DNA from: an uncultured Actinomycetes bacterium
GTDB lineage: Bacteria > Actinomycetota > Acidimicrobiia > Acidimicrobiales > RAAP-2
Assembly: GCA_903860745.1 (NCBI GenBank)
Contig: CAIORQ010000105.1
Coordinates: 1 to 64,000, forward strand
Reading direction: 5' to 3'
Length of the DNA: 64,000 nt
Part shown: in pieces, positions 8,578 through 19,980 of the stretch
Numbering within the stretch: position 1 is the first letter of the stretch
Layout of the letters: every line of letters starts with the position of its first letter
Position numbers and translations under genes: made by a program
The notes under the pieces: model-generated
What the model saw: the letters and a program-made list of their open reading frames with translations, nothing else
Told to the model about the DNA's origin: nothing
Databases searched by the model: none

Positions 8578-9513
8578 ATGAAAATTGTCATCTTGAGCAT
8601 CGCGGTCATCGTGGTGCTCCTCGCCATCGTGTTCCTGGTCAAGGCGGTACGCGTCGTCCAGCAGGGCTACGTCGGCGTCGTCACGCGCTTCGGCGAGTTC
8701 AAGGCCATCCGCAACCCCGGGCTCACCTTCATCGTCCCCTTCATCGAGGTCATGAAGATCATCGACGTCCGCGAGACCCCGCGCACCGGGGACCGCCAAC
8801 AGGTCATCACCCGCGACAACGTGGCGGTCATCGTGAACGCCACCATCTTCTCCCAGGTGGTCGACGTGCGTCTGGCCCTCTTCACCAACTCCGACTACCT
8901 GGTCAGCACCGACAACCTCGCGCGCACCTCGGTGCGTGCGGTCTTCGGTTCGATCACCCTGGACGAGGCCTTCTCCCAGCGCGAGAGGATCGGCACGCTG
9001 CTGCAGACCCAGATGGAGGAGGCCACCGACAAGTGGGGCGTTCGCATCAACCGCGTCGAGGTCCTCGAGATCACTCCGCCCGAACAGATCCTCCAGGCCA
9101 TGGCCCTCCAGAAGCAGGCCGACCAGGAGAAGCGAGCGCGCATCCTCGAATCAGAGGGCGCCCAGATGTCGGCGGTCAACGTCGCCGACGGCCAGCGCCA
9201 GGCCGCCATCAAGGAGGCCGAGGGCGCCCAGCAGTCCGCCATCTTGCGCGCCGAGGGCCTGCGCCAGGCCACCATCCTCGAGGCCGAGGGTCGTGCCCAG
9301 GCGGTGGCGCTCGTCTACGCCGCCATCAAGGAGCAGGCGCCCGACCCGACCCTGGTGGCGATCCTGCAGCTCGACACCCTCGCGAAGTTCGCCGAGTCCG
9401 AGAACACCAAGCTCATCATCCCCGCCGAGAGCGCGGCGCTGCTGGGCGCCGCCCAGGCCCTGCGCAGCGTGATGGGCGACGTGCCCACCATGCCCGCCAC
9501 GCCGTCGTCGTAG
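8578..9513 (+). CDS. SPFH/stomatin-like band 7 membrane protein
   Basis: The start is taken as the ATG at 8578, behind GAAGAGGG; the track start (GTG 8563) is less likely. An N-terminal membrane segment (MKIVILSIAVIVVLLAIVFL) precedes an SPFH/band 7 domain (VVQQGYVGVVTRFGEF onward), then a long Ala/Glu/Gln-rich coiled coil (residues about 180-250) and a C-terminal oligomerisation tail. These proteins form large membrane-anchored rings or microdomains. The usual partner NfeD is encoded immediately beyond, but tail-to-tail, with one base between the stop codons. Confidence 0.9.
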   Translation: MKIVILSIAVIVVLLAIVFLVKAVRVVQQGYVGVVTRFGEFKAIRNPGLTFIVPFIEVMKIIDVRETPRTGDRQQVITRDNVAVIVNATIFSQVVDVRLALFTNSDYLVSTDNLARTSVRAVFGSITLDEAFSQRERIGTLLQTQMEEATDKWGVRINRVEVLEITPPEQILQAMALQKQADQEKRARILESEGAQMSAVNVADGQRQAAIKEAEGAQQSAILRAEGLRQATILEAEGRAQAVALVYAAIKEQAPDPTLVAILQLDTLAKFAESENTKLIIPAESAALLGAAQALRSVMGDVPTMPATPSS

Positions 9514-9514
9514 G

Positions 9515-9961
9515 TCAGTTCGACGGGTCCTTGCGCGGCTCGACCCACAGGGTCGTGCCGTAGGCCTTGGTGACCACCACCGGCGTGGCCACCGCCAGGT
9601 GCCCCGCGTCGGTCACGGCGCGCCAGGACTCTCCGCGGATCTTGACCCGACCGGGGTGGATCTCGTCGCCGACCTCGTCCTCGACGACGCCGTACTGACC
9701 GGTCAAGGAGGTGTGGATCGGATTGGCCAGGTCGCCCGCGGGGGGGTGCAGCTTCTTCATCGCCAACGGACGCAGGGTGGCCATGGTGATGGCGGTGACC
9801 AGGAGCCAGACGAGCGCCTGGAAGGGGAAGGAGACGCCCCCCAGGGCCACGACGAAGGCGACTCCCGCCCCGACGCCCACGAAGAGTGCGGCCAGCGCGT
9901 TGGTGTGCATCTCGGCCAGGGCGCTCAAGACGATGATCACTACCCAAAAGATGACGTCCAT
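9515..9961 (-). CDS. NfeD-like membrane protein
   Basis: The start is taken at the ATG at 9961 rather than the longer track start, because a TATACT box ends seven bases before it. The 148-residue protein has two or three hydrophobic segments (MDVIFWVVIIVLSALAEM, LAALFVGVGAGVAFVVALGG, FQALVWLLVTAITMATL) and a C-terminal soluble OB-fold-like part (GQYGVVEDEVGDEIHPGRVKIRGESWRAV) typical of NfeD. NfeD proteins work with SPFH/stomatin partners. Here the pair is convergent instead of in one operon. Confidence 0.85.
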   Translation of the reverse strand: MDVIFWVVIIVLSALAEMHTNALAALFVGVGAGVAFVVALGGVSFPFQALVWLLVTAITMATLRPLAMKKLHPPAGDLANPIHTSLTGQYGVVEDEVGDEIHPGRVKIRGESWRAVTDAGHLAVATPVVVTKAYGTTLWVEPRKDPSN

Positions 9962-9974
9962 AGGGCGAAGTATA
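9962..9974 (-). promoter_or_regulatory. leaderless promoter of nfeD-like gene
   Basis: TATACT (9969-9974, minus strand), a near-consensus -10, ends seven bases before the ATG at 9961. Confidence 0.6.
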
Positions 9975-10073
9975 AGGTCCCTCCCGGTCCGACGCACTGG
10001 TCCAGGCAGCCGGGCCATGGCCGGCGCCGACTTAGGTCCCGCCATCGGTCGCCCCCCTGGCGAGGGCCCCCGG

Positions 10074-10086
10074 TAGGCTGACCCTT
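10074..10086 (+). promoter_or_regulatory. leaderless promoter of dxs
   Basis: CGGTAGGCTGA places TAGGCT (10074-10079) seven bases before the dxs GTG. The same CCCCGGTAGGCTGA string precedes sufC at 42.2 kb. Confidence 0.6.
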
Positions 10087-12009
10087 GTGATTTTGCCGTC
10101 CATCGAATCCCCCGCCGACCTGCAGGCGCTCTCCTACGCGCAACTCGACGAGCTCAGCGGCGAGATACGGGACTTCATCATCTCCACGGTCACCTCGACG
10201 GGCGGGCACCTGGGGTCGAACCTGGGCGTCGTCGAGTTGACCCTGGCCCTGCACCGGGTCTTTCGCTCCCCCGAGGACATCCTGCTCTTCGACACCGGGC
10301 ATCAGGCCTACGTCCACAAGCTCCTCACCGGCCGGCGCTACGGCTTCAAGGCCCTGCGCAAGCGAGGCGGTCTCTCGGGCTATCCGAACCGCACCGAGAG
10401 CCAGCACGACTGGATCGAGTCCTCGCACGCCTCCACGGCGCTGTCCTACGCCCACGGGCTCTCGGTCGCGCTCGAGGCGCGCCACGAACTCGTCGGCCAC
10501 GGCGGTCAGCGTCGGGTCGTCGCGGTGGTGGGCGACGGGTCCCTGACCGGGGGCATGGCCTACGAGGCCCTCAACAACCTCGGGGTGAGCGGCCAGCGCG
10601 TGGTCATCGTGCTCAACGACAACGGGCGCAGCTACGCCCCGACCATCTCGCGCCTCTCCACCTCGTTGACCACGCTGCGTCTCAACAAGACTTACCTGAC
10701 GCTGCGCCAGCGGATCCGCCGTCTGGTCCCGCGGCTGCCGCGCCTGGGCAAGGCCGCCTACCGCGGCATCGACGGCTTCACCTCGGTGGTGCGCGAGATG
10801 GTCACCCCCCACACCTTCTTCGAGACCCTCGGGGTGCGCTACATCGGCCCCGTCGACGGTCACAACGTCGAGGCGCTCGAGGCGACCCTGCGCAGCGCCG
10901 CCCAGTGGGACGGCCCCATCGTCGTGCACGCGATCACCGAGAAGGGCCGCGGCTACGAACCCGCCACCTCCGACACGCTGAAGATGCACGACTACAAGTT
11001 GCCCCCTCGTCTCAACGACGAGGACGTGCCGCCACTGTCGTTCACCCAGATCTTCTCCGAGGCGCTCATGACCGAGGCTCGCCGCGATTCGCGCATCGTG
11101 GCGATTACCGCCGCCATGGCGGGACCCACGGGCCTGCTGCCCTTCCAGGAGAAGTATCCGCGCCGCTTCTTCGACGTCGGCATCGCCGAGCAGCACGCCG
11201 TCACCGCGGCGGCCGGCATGGCCATGGGCGGGCTCAAGCCGGTGGTGGCCTTCTACTCGACCTTCTTCTCGCGCGCCTTCGACCAGGCCAATCTCGACGT
11301 CGGCCTGCTCGACCTGCCCGTGGTCTTCGTCTTCGACCGCGCCGGCATCACCGGCGACGACGGACCCTCGCACCACGGCGTGCTCGACATCGCGTTGTGC
11401 CTGGCCATCCCCTCCATGACGGTCTTCGCCCCCTCGAGCGCGAGCGAGATCCCGGTGATGCTCGCCTCCGCCCTCAGCCTGGACGGACCGAGCGCCCTGC
11501 GCTTCCCCAAGACCTCTCCTCGCCCCTTCGACGGACGCCACGGCGAGGGCCTGCACGCGCGGCGCATCCAGCGCGGTGACGGCTCGGTCTGCGTGCTCGC
11601 GGTCGGCAAGATGGCCGCCAGCGCCTACGAGGCGCTCTCGTTGATGGCCGACGCGGGGCGCGTCACCCTCTACGACGTGCGGGTCCTCCCCCCGGACCCC
11701 GAGATGATCAACGACGCCGTGGCCCACGAGCGCGTCATCACGATCGAGGACGGCACCCGCCACGGCGGGGCCGGGACCTTGATGGTCTCGGCGGTGCGCA
11801 GTCGCGCCCAGGAGCTCGGGCGGCCCTTCCCGACGACCCGCATCCTCGGGGTGCCACGCGTCTACCTCGAGCACCACCACCCCGACGCCCTCCTCGCCGA
11901 GATCGGCTTGGACCCCCAGGGCATCGCCAGCGCCATCGAACGACTGGTGCGCGACGAGGCGGAGTTCCCCCGCGACCTGCCCGAGTCACCGCGCCCGCAC
12001 TACCTGTGA
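10087..12009 (+). CDS. dxs: 1-deoxy-D-xylulose-5-phosphate synthase
   Basis: This 640-residue enzyme condenses pyruvate and glyceraldehyde 3-phosphate with thiamine diphosphate, the first step of the MEP isoprenoid pathway. Visible motifs are TGGHLGSNLGVVELT, DTGHQAYVHKLLTGR, the ThDP motif GDGSLTGGMAYEALNN (near residue 148), and DRAGITGDDGPSHHG in the pyrimidine-binding domain. The length matches the family. Translation starts at a GTG seven bases after TAGGCT. The msrB gene follows 47 bases downstream. Confidence 0.96.
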   Translation: MILPSIESPADLQALSYAQLDELSGEIRDFIISTVTSTGGHLGSNLGVVELTLALHRVFRSPEDILLFDTGHQAYVHKLLTGRRYGFKALRKRGGLSGYPNRTESQHDWIESSHASTALSYAHGLSVALEARHELVGHGGQRRVVAVVGDGSLTGGMAYEALNNLGVSGQRVVIVLNDNGRSYAPTISRLSTSLTTLRLNKTYLTLRQRIRRLVPRLPRLGKAAYRGIDGFTSVVREMVTPHTFFETLGVRYIGPVDGHNVEALEATLRSAAQWDGPIVVHAITEKGRGYEPATSDTLKMHDYKLPPRLNDEDVPPLSFTQIFSEALMTEARRDSRIVAITAAMAGPTGLLPFQEKYPRRFFDVGIAEQHAVTAAAGMAMGGLKPVVAFYSTFFSRAFDQANLDVGLLDLPVVFVFDRAGITGDDGPSHHGVLDIALCLAIPSMTVFAPSSASEIPVMLASALSLDGPSALRFPKTSPRPFDGRHGEGLHARRIQRGDGSVCVLAVGKMAASAYEALSLMADAGRVTLYDVRVLPPDPEMINDAVAHERVITIEDGTRHGGAGTLMVSAVRSRAQELGRPFPTTRILGVPRVYLEHHHPDALLAEIGLDPQGIASAIERLVRDEAEFPRDLPESPRPHYL

Positions 12010-12044
12010 AACGAGCGGGTGGTCACGGCCGGCGCCGCGCCTCC

Positions 12045-12056
12045 TACGATGAATCC
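12045..12056 (+). promoter_or_regulatory. leaderless promoter of msrB
   Basis: TACGAT (12045-12050) ends six bases before the ATG at 12057, which gives msrB its own promoter within the short dxs-msrB gap. Confidence 0.5.
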
Positions 12057-12455
12057 ATGATCTACGAGGTCACCAAGACGGACGAGGAGTGGCGCGCCGA
12101 GCTCGCCCCGGAGCGCTTCGAGGTCCTGCGCCGAGCGGCCACCGAGGCCCCCTTCACGGGGTCGTTGCTCCACGTGGACACCGCGGGCGTCTTCAGCTGC
12201 GGGGGTTGCGGTCAGCACCTCTTCACCAGTGATCAGAAGTTCGACTCGGGCTGCGGATGGCCGAGCTTCGACGCCTGCGAACCCGGCTCGATCATCGAGC
12301 GCGAGGACAACTCGCTCCTGCGCCGGCGCACCGAGATCCTCTGCTCGCGCTGCGGAGGCCACCTGGGACACGTCTTCCCCGACGGGCCCACGCCCACCGG
12401 TCTGCGCTACTGCGTGAACTCCCTCGCCATCGACTTCTCCGACGCCAGCGAGTAG
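12057..12455 (+). CDS. msrB: peptide-methionine (R)-S-oxide reductase MsrB
   Basis: The start is set at the ATG at 12057, six bases after a TACGAT box; the track start at 12006 is an upstream in-frame codon. The 132-residue SelR-fold protein has two zinc pairs (CGGC and CSRC), the substrate region KFDSGCGWPSFDAC, and the catalytic cysteine in LRYCVNSLA. It repairs the R epimer of methionine sulfoxide using thioredoxin. The stop lies ten bases from the convergent ftsX stop. Confidence 0.95.
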   Translation: MIYEVTKTDEEWRAELAPERFEVLRRAATEAPFTGSLLHVDTAGVFSCGGCGQHLFTSDQKFDSGCGWPSFDACEPGSIIEREDNSLLRRRTEILCSRCGGHLGHVFPDGPTPTGLRYCVNSLAIDFSDASE

Positions 12456-12465
12456 CCCTGGCGTC

Positions 12466-13320
12466 CTAGACGTCGAGGAAGCGCCGGATCGCGATCGCCG
12501 AGCCGACCGAGCCGATCACCACACCGACGACGAGCACCACGATGTTGGTGCCCCAGACCTTGGCGATGTCCAAGGTGTACTCATTGTGCAGGGGGTACCA
12601 GATGTGCAACGCCCACACCGCCGCCATCGCCACCGCCGAACCGAGGAGACCCTGGATGAATCCCTCGGTGATGAAGGGGACGCGGATGAACCAGTTCGTC
12701 GCACCGACCAGCTTCATCACCGAGACCTCGCGGCGTCGGGCGAAGATCGCCATGCGGATGGTGTTGAGGATCAGGACCGTGGCCGAGAGCAGCAGCACGC
12801 CGGCCAGGGCCAGGAAGACCACCTGCAGGATCCGGATGGTGTGGCTCATCTCGCGGATCTGCTGCACCGGCGCGGTCACCGTCAAGACACCCGGTTGGTG
12901 CAAGAAGGTGGAGATGACGGTCAGGGCGTCGGTCGGCACGGTGGGCGTGCAACGGAACGACGTCGGCATGTCGGCGACGTTGAGGACCTGGGCCTCGTTG
13001 GGCGGCAATTGCTTGACGGCCTCGGCGTAGTCCTGCTGCTTGGTCGTGTAGTAGCACGACTTCACGATGGGCATCTGGGCGAGTTGGTTCTTCACCGCCG
13101 CGATCTCCCCGTCGGAGGCCGTCGGTTGCAGCCACACGCGCACCTGGGTCCCGTTCTGCCAACTGGCGGTGGCCTGGGCCGCGCTCTGCTTCAAGAACAG
13201 CGCTCCGCCGACCAGTGACAGTGACACGGCGACGGTCAAGACGGCCGCCAGGGTCATCATGCGGTTGCGCCAGAGGTTGGAGAAGGTCTCCTTCAGGGCG
13301 TAGCTGAGGTAGACGCGCAT
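12466..13320 (-). CDS. ftsX: cell-division ABC transporter permease FtsX
   Basis: The 284-residue protein has an N-terminal cytosolic [20 protein letters not shown] segment, one membrane helix, a roughly 115-residue extracellular domain containing two cysteines, and three C-terminal helices, matching actinobacterial FtsX. With FtsE it transmits ATP hydrolysis to periplasmic peptidoglycan hydrolases; in mycobacteria the partner is the NlpC/P60 enzyme RipC. A coiled-coil NlpC/P60 protein is encoded at 55 kb. The ATG overlaps the ftsE stop (ATGA). Confidence 0.95.
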   Translation of the reverse strand: MRVYLSYALKETFSNLWRNRMMTLAAVLTVAVSLSLVGGALFLKQSAAQATASWQNGTQVRVWLQPTASDGEIAAVKNQLAQMPIVKSCYYTTKQQDYAEAVKQLPPNEAQVLNVADMPTSFRCTPTVPTDALTVISTFLHQPGVLTVTAPVQQIREMSHTIRILQVVFLALAGVLLLSATVLILNTIRMAIFARRREVSVMKLVGATNWFIRVPFITEGFIQGLLGSAVAMAAVWALHIWYPLHNEYTLDIAKVWGTNIVVLVVGVVIGSVGSAIAIRRFLDV

Positions 13321-14018
13321 CAGCCGGCCAGCCCGTCTTCGACGCCGTAGACCCCGCGCACCTGGTCGCGGATCAACTCACCGCGGTCGAGCTCGATCAC
13401 GCGACGACGCATGCGGTCGACCAGGGCCTTGTCGTGGGTGGCCATGACGACGGTGGTGCCGGTGCGGTTGATCCGCTCGAGCAGGGCCATGATGGTCTCG
13501 GAGTTGGTCGGGTCCAGGTTGCCCGTGGGCTCGTCGGCCAACAAGATGAGCGGGCGGTTCACGAAGGCGCGCGCCACGGCGACGCGCTGCTGCTCGCCAC
13601 CGGAGAGCTCGCTGGGCAGGTTGTCGGCCTTGGCGCCGAGACCCACGAGCTCGAGGATCTGGGGCACCTGGCTCTCCACCGTGGAGTGGGGACGACCGAT
13701 CACCTCGAGGGCGAAGGCCACGTTCTCGAACACCGTCTTGTTGGGCAGCAGTCGAAAGTCCTGGAAGACGCATCCGATGTTGCGCCGCAGGTAGGGCACG
13801 CGCCACTTGGGCAGGCTGCCGATGTCGCGGCCCGCCTCGAGGATGCGACCGCGGTCGGGCAGCTCCTCGCGCAACAGCAGGCGCAAGAAGGTGGTCTTGC
13901 CCGAGCCCGACGCCCCCACCAGGAAGACGAACTCGCCCTTCTCGATGTCCAGCGAGATGTTGGTGAGGGCGGGAGTTCCGTTCTTGTAGGTCTTTGAGAC
14001 ATTCTCAAAGCGAATCAC
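13320..14018 (-). CDS. ftsE: cell-division ATP-binding protein FtsE
   Basis: The 232-residue ABC ATPase has Walker [10 protein letters not shown], signature [14 protein letters not shown] and Walker [15 protein letters not shown]. It starts at the GTG at 14018 behind a strong GAGGAGGTG. It pairs with FtsX immediately downstream. The 125-base gap to prfB contains a TAGAAT box (14078-14083), so ftsEX likely has its own promoter although the prfB-ftsE-ftsX order is the one conserved in actinobacteria. Confidence 0.96.
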   Translation of the reverse strand: MIRFENVSKTYKNGTPALTNISLDIEKGEFVFLVGASGSGKTTFLRLLLREELPDRGRILEAGRDIGSLPKWRVPYLRRNIGCVFQDFRLLPNKTVFENVAFALEVIGRPHSTVESQVPQILELVGLGAKADNLPSELSGGEQQRVAVARAFVNRPLILLADEPTGNLDPTNSETIMALLERINRTGTTVVMATHDKALVDRMRRRVIELDRGELIRDQVRGVYGVEDGLAG

Positions 14019-14077
14019 TCCGACACCTCCTCATTCGATCGGACGCGACCGGCACCGCCGCGCGTAGATGTGCGTCC

Positions 14078-14083
14078 ATTCTA
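14078..14083 (-). promoter_or_regulatory. putative -10 box of ftsEX
   Basis: TAGAAT on the minus strand lies about 60 bases before the ftsE GTG in the prfB-ftsE gap, which leaves a leader that contains the strong GAGGAGG site. Confidence 0.45.
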
Positions 14084-14143
14084 CCGGCGGGTTCGTCGCC
14101 AACGGTGTCTCACGGCCTTGCAATCACTACCACGTGGAAGTTC

Positions 14144-15272
14144 TTATCCGCGCGAGCGCTGACGACGCAGCTCGGCCTCCATGAAGGCGTCGAGGTCGCC
14201 GTCGAGCACCGCGTCCACGTTGCCGGTCTCGTGATCGGTGCGGTGGTCCTTCACCAATTGGTAGGGCGCCTGCACGTAACTGCGGATCTGCGAGCCCCAG
14301 GCGTTGTCGCCGCGGTTGCCCGACAGGGCGTCGAGCTCGGCCTGGCGCTCCTCGCGCGCCCGCTCGGCGAGCTTGGCCGCGAGGATCTGCATCGCGCGCG
14401 CGCGGTTCTGGTGCTGGGAGCGCTCGTTCTGACAGCTCACCACGATCTTGGTCGGCAGGTGCGTGATGCGCACCGCCGAGTCCGTCTTGTTGATGTGCTG
14501 GCCGCCGGCGCCCGAGGACCGGTAGGTGTCGACGCGCAGGTCCTTCTCGTCGATCTCCACCTCGGAGTCCTCGGCGAGCAGCGGCGTGATCTCCATCGAG
14601 GCGAAGCTGGTCTGACGACGCGCCTGGGAGTCGAAGGGGCTGATGCGCACCAGGCGGTGCACCCCACGCTCGGCGCTGAGCCAGCCGTAGGCGAAGCGGC
14701 CCTTGACGATGAACGTCGCCGACAGCAGGCCGGCCTCGGAACCCTCGGTGGCCTCGTCGACCTCGACCGAGAAGCCCCGGCGCTCCGCCCAGCGGATGTA
14801 CATGCGCATCAGCATCTCGGTCCAGTCCTGGGCGTCGGTGCCGCCGGCGCCGGCGTGCAGCTCGACGATGGCGTCGCTCTCGTCGTAGGGGCCCGACAGC
14901 AGGCTCTGGGTCTCGAGTGTGTCGATCTCGCTGCCCAGGGCGGTGACCGACTCGGTCAGCTCGTCGAGCAGGGACCAGTCCGCCTCGCCAGAGCTCAACG
15001 CGTCGCGCGAGAAGTCCGCCAGGACGTCGGCGTCGTCCAGGCGCGCCCGCAAGGCGTCGAAGGCCTCGAGGTCGGCGCTGAGGCGGCCCAGCTCGGTCGT
15101 CACCTCGCGCGCGTGGTCCTGGTTGGACCAGAGGTCCGGGTCGGCCGCCACCTCGGTCAGCTCGTCGTGGCGCGCCCGACGTTCGTCGATCTTCAGGTAC
15201 TCGCGGGCCGCCGACCAGCGACCCTCGAGCTCCTCGAGGGCGCTGAGGGCTTCGCGCAGGGCGTTCTCCGCC

Positions 15273-15286
<14 letters not shown>
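14144..15286 (-). CDS. prfB: peptide chain release factor 2
   Basis: The 380-residue RF2 has the GGQ motif in SSGAGGQHINKTDSAVR, the RF2 tripeptide SPF (ISPFDSQARR) and GAGGTDAQDW. It releases peptides at UGA and UAA. Many bacteria autoregulate prfB by a +1 shift at an in-frame UGA near codon 25; here the corresponding region reads REYLKIDERR in one frame with no stop, so this control is absent. The ATG lies inside the end of secA (14-base overlap), giving translational coupling to secA. Confidence 0.95.
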
Positions 15287-17975
<2,689 letters not shown>

Positions 17976-18220
17976 GACTTCACAACACTACTGGTCATCA
18001 GGTCTGGGTCAGATGGGCTGCGAGCGCTGACCTGGTCTTTGACCCCACACCCGCCTGGCCCCGGACGCGCCACTTTGGCACGCCGTGAACAGGACTTACA
18101 TCTAAACCGCGCCATGCTCAGCGTCTCTCAACGCCTTACGTGGGTCGTTTCGCCCGCGGCTGGCATCGACTTTCAACCACAGAACCGCTCGCAGCCCGAG
18201 GCCAGCATACCCCCGGGTCC
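17976..18220. other. intergenic region, secA upstream
   Basis: No gene is supported in these 245 bases between the secA start and the wbbL stop; the track ORFs here run in from neighbours. Both flanking genes are on the minus strand, so this is the secA promoter region plus the end of the birA-rmlD-wbbL transcript. I could not identify a clear intrinsic terminator. Confidence 0.5.
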
Positions 18221-19060
18221 CTAGTTCCCCGGGCGCAGCACGCTCACGACGGCGAAGCGCAACCCGAGCACCAGGGCCGCCAGGGGCACCAGGGCCCGGC
18301 GCAGCCCCCGGGCCGTGTGCCACTCGAAACGCAGCGCGCTGCGGTGGTGCGCCCAGGCCATGGAGCGCGTCGCCCGTTCGCGCGACAGTCCCTCGACGTG
18401 GGTGACGACCGCGTCGTCCACCGCGACCACCGACCAGCCACGCTGGCGCAGGTCCCAGCACAGGGTCATGTCCTCGGCGAACATGAAGTAGCGCTCGTCG
18501 AATCCGCCGACCTCCTCGAAGGCGCTGCGGCGGATCACGAAGCACGCCCCCGAGACCCAGTCGACACTGCCGTCGTCGTGGCGCGAACGGTAGCGGCGGG
18601 TCGCGGGATTGTTCGCCCACAGCGGCTCCAACAAGGCGTGCGCACCGGCCAGCCACATGTTGGGAAAGACCCGCTGCGAGGGGTAGACGCTCCCGTCGGG
18701 GCGACGGACCTGCGGTCCCACCAGCGCGACGCGCGCGTCAGCGTCGAGTGCCGCGACCATCGCGGCCAGGGCCCCGTGGTGCACCACCACGTCGGGGTTC
18801 GTGATCAACACGTACTCGTGGTCCACCACGCAGGCGACGCCACGGTTGGCCCCACGGCCGTATCCCAGGTTCACCCCGGGTTCCACCAGGGTGACGCCGC
18901 GGCCGTGCAGGACCTCACCCGCCGACCCCCGTTGACCGTTCTCGACCACCACGATGTCCTCGACGCCCTCGAGACGAATCGAGTCGACGCAGCCGGCCAG
19001 CGCAGCGCCGGCGTGGAAGTCCACGACGACCGCCGCCACGCGACGGGCGACGTCGCTCAC
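18221..19060 (-). CDS. wbbL: WbbL-type rhamnosyltransferase (GT2)
   Basis: The start is the GTG at 19060, overlapping the rmlD stop (GTGA). The 279-residue GT2 enzyme contains VNLGYGRGANRG, ITNPDVVV (DXD-like region), PDGSVYPSQRVFPN, a VSGACFVIRRSAF run and GGFDERYFMFAEDM, the last set being characteristic of mycobacterial WbbL. WbbL transfers L-rhamnose from dTDP-rhamnose to decaprenyl-PP-GlcNAc, building the linker between peptidoglycan and arabinogalactan. The adjacent rmlD and the same rmlD-wbbL order in Mycobacterium support this. Substrate specificity is inferred, and another rhamnosyl acceptor is possible. A hydrophobic C-terminal segment may dock it to the membrane. Confidence 0.82.
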   Translation of the reverse strand: MSDVARRVAAVVVDFHAGAALAGCVDSIRLEGVEDIVVVENGQRGSAGEVLHGRGVTLVEPGVNLGYGRGANRGVACVVDHEYVLITNPDVVVHHGALAAMVAALDADARVALVGPQVRRPDGSVYPSQRVFPNMWLAGAHALLEPLWANNPATRRYRSRHDDGSVDWVSGACFVIRRSAFEEVGGFDERYFMFAEDMTLCWDLRQRGWSVVAVDDAVVTHVEGLSRERATRSMAWAHHRSALRFEWHTARGLRRALVPLAALVLGLRFAVVSVLRPGN

Positions 19061-19980
19061 GGGGTCGCCCGCTGGGCCCGGTCGCGCACCAGACGCGCCA
19101 CGCCGTCGGTCCACTCGGGCATCGCGTGGAAGCGACTCCGCCACTTGGTGGTGTCGAGGTCGCTTCGTTCGGGCCGGTGCGCGAGCGGCGCCGGTGAGAG
19201 CTCGGCGGTGGTGATGGGCGTGGCGAAGTGGTCGCCGCGCCCGAGGAGACGCCCGACGTAGTCGGCGATGTCGTACCAGGTGGTCGTGCCGGTGTTGGCC
19301 ACGTGCCAGACGCCGCCCGGACGCGTGCGCGCCAGCGTGACGAGGGAGCGAGCCAGGTCACTGGCCACGGTCACGGTTCCGGTCTGGTCGTTCACGAAGC
19401 GCACCACGCCACCCGAGGTCGCTCGATCGGCGATGATGTGCACCACGTTCTTGCCGCGCACTCCCATCACCCACGAGGCGCGCACGATGGTGTCCTCGGG
19501 TCGGCACAGCAGTTCGCCGTCGCGCTTGGAGCTGCCGTAGACGCTCAGGGGGTTCGTGGGGTCGGTCTCGACGTAGGCACTCCCCTTGCGGCCGTCGTAG
19601 ACGTAGTCGGTCGAGACGGCGATGAGGTGCGCACCGGTCTCGTGCGCGGCGTCGGAGAGATTGCCGGTGCCCGTCGCGTTCACCGCGAAGCAGGTGGCCG
19701 CGTCGGTCTCGGCCTGGTCGACGGCCGTGTACGCCGCCAAGTGGATCACGACGTCGGGCCGCGTGGCGTGCAGCGCGGCGTTCACCGCATCGCGGTCGGT
19801 GATGTCGAGTTCGTGGTGCGTGAGGCCCAGGACCTCGAACTCGTCCTCCTCGATGGACAGGTCGTCGGGCGAGTACGTGGCGCTCGCCCCCGGCGGCAAC
19901 GCGCCCGCGAGGATGTCGACGAGATCGACCCCCACCTGTCCACCCGCGCCCGTCACCAGGACCCGTGTCGGTCGGTTCAT
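19057..19980 (-). CDS. rmlD: dTDP-4-dehydrorhamnose reductase
   Basis: This 307-residue extended short-chain reductase has the Rossmann motif GAGGQVG at its N-terminus, HLAAYTAVDQAE, STDYVYDG and a YGSSK (YxxxK) catalytic pair. It reduces dTDP-4-keto-L-rhamnose to dTDP-L-rhamnose, the donor for the WbbL-type enzyme next to it. The ATG overlaps the birA stop (ATGA), and the wbbL GTG overlaps its own stop, so birA-rmlD-wbbL is a tight operon. The other rml genes are not in the window. Confidence 0.93.
   Translation of the reverse strand: MNRPTRVLVTGAGGQVGVDLVDILAGALPPGASATYSPDDLSIEEDEFEVLGLTHHELDITDRDAVNAALHATRPDVVIHLAAYTAVDQAETDAATCFAVNATGTGNLSDAAHETGAHLIAVSTDYVYDGRKGSAYVETDPTNPLSVYGSSKRDGELLCRPEDTIVRASWVMGVRGKNVVHIIADRATSGGVVRFVNDQTGTVTVASDLARSLVTLARTRPGGVWHVANTGTTTWYDIADYVGRLLGRGDHFATPITTAELSPAPLAHRPERSDLDTTKWRSRFHAMPEWTDGVARLVRDRAQRATP

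Noticed and set aside
9940-11880. Minus-strand ORF of 646 codons opposite dxs
   Set aside because: Shadow of dxs in high-GC DNA; no domain content.
18180-18235. GC-rich CCCCCGGG...CCCCGGG as the wbbL terminator
   Set aside because: CCCGGG is self-complementary and common at this GC content; no stem followed by a T tract is present.
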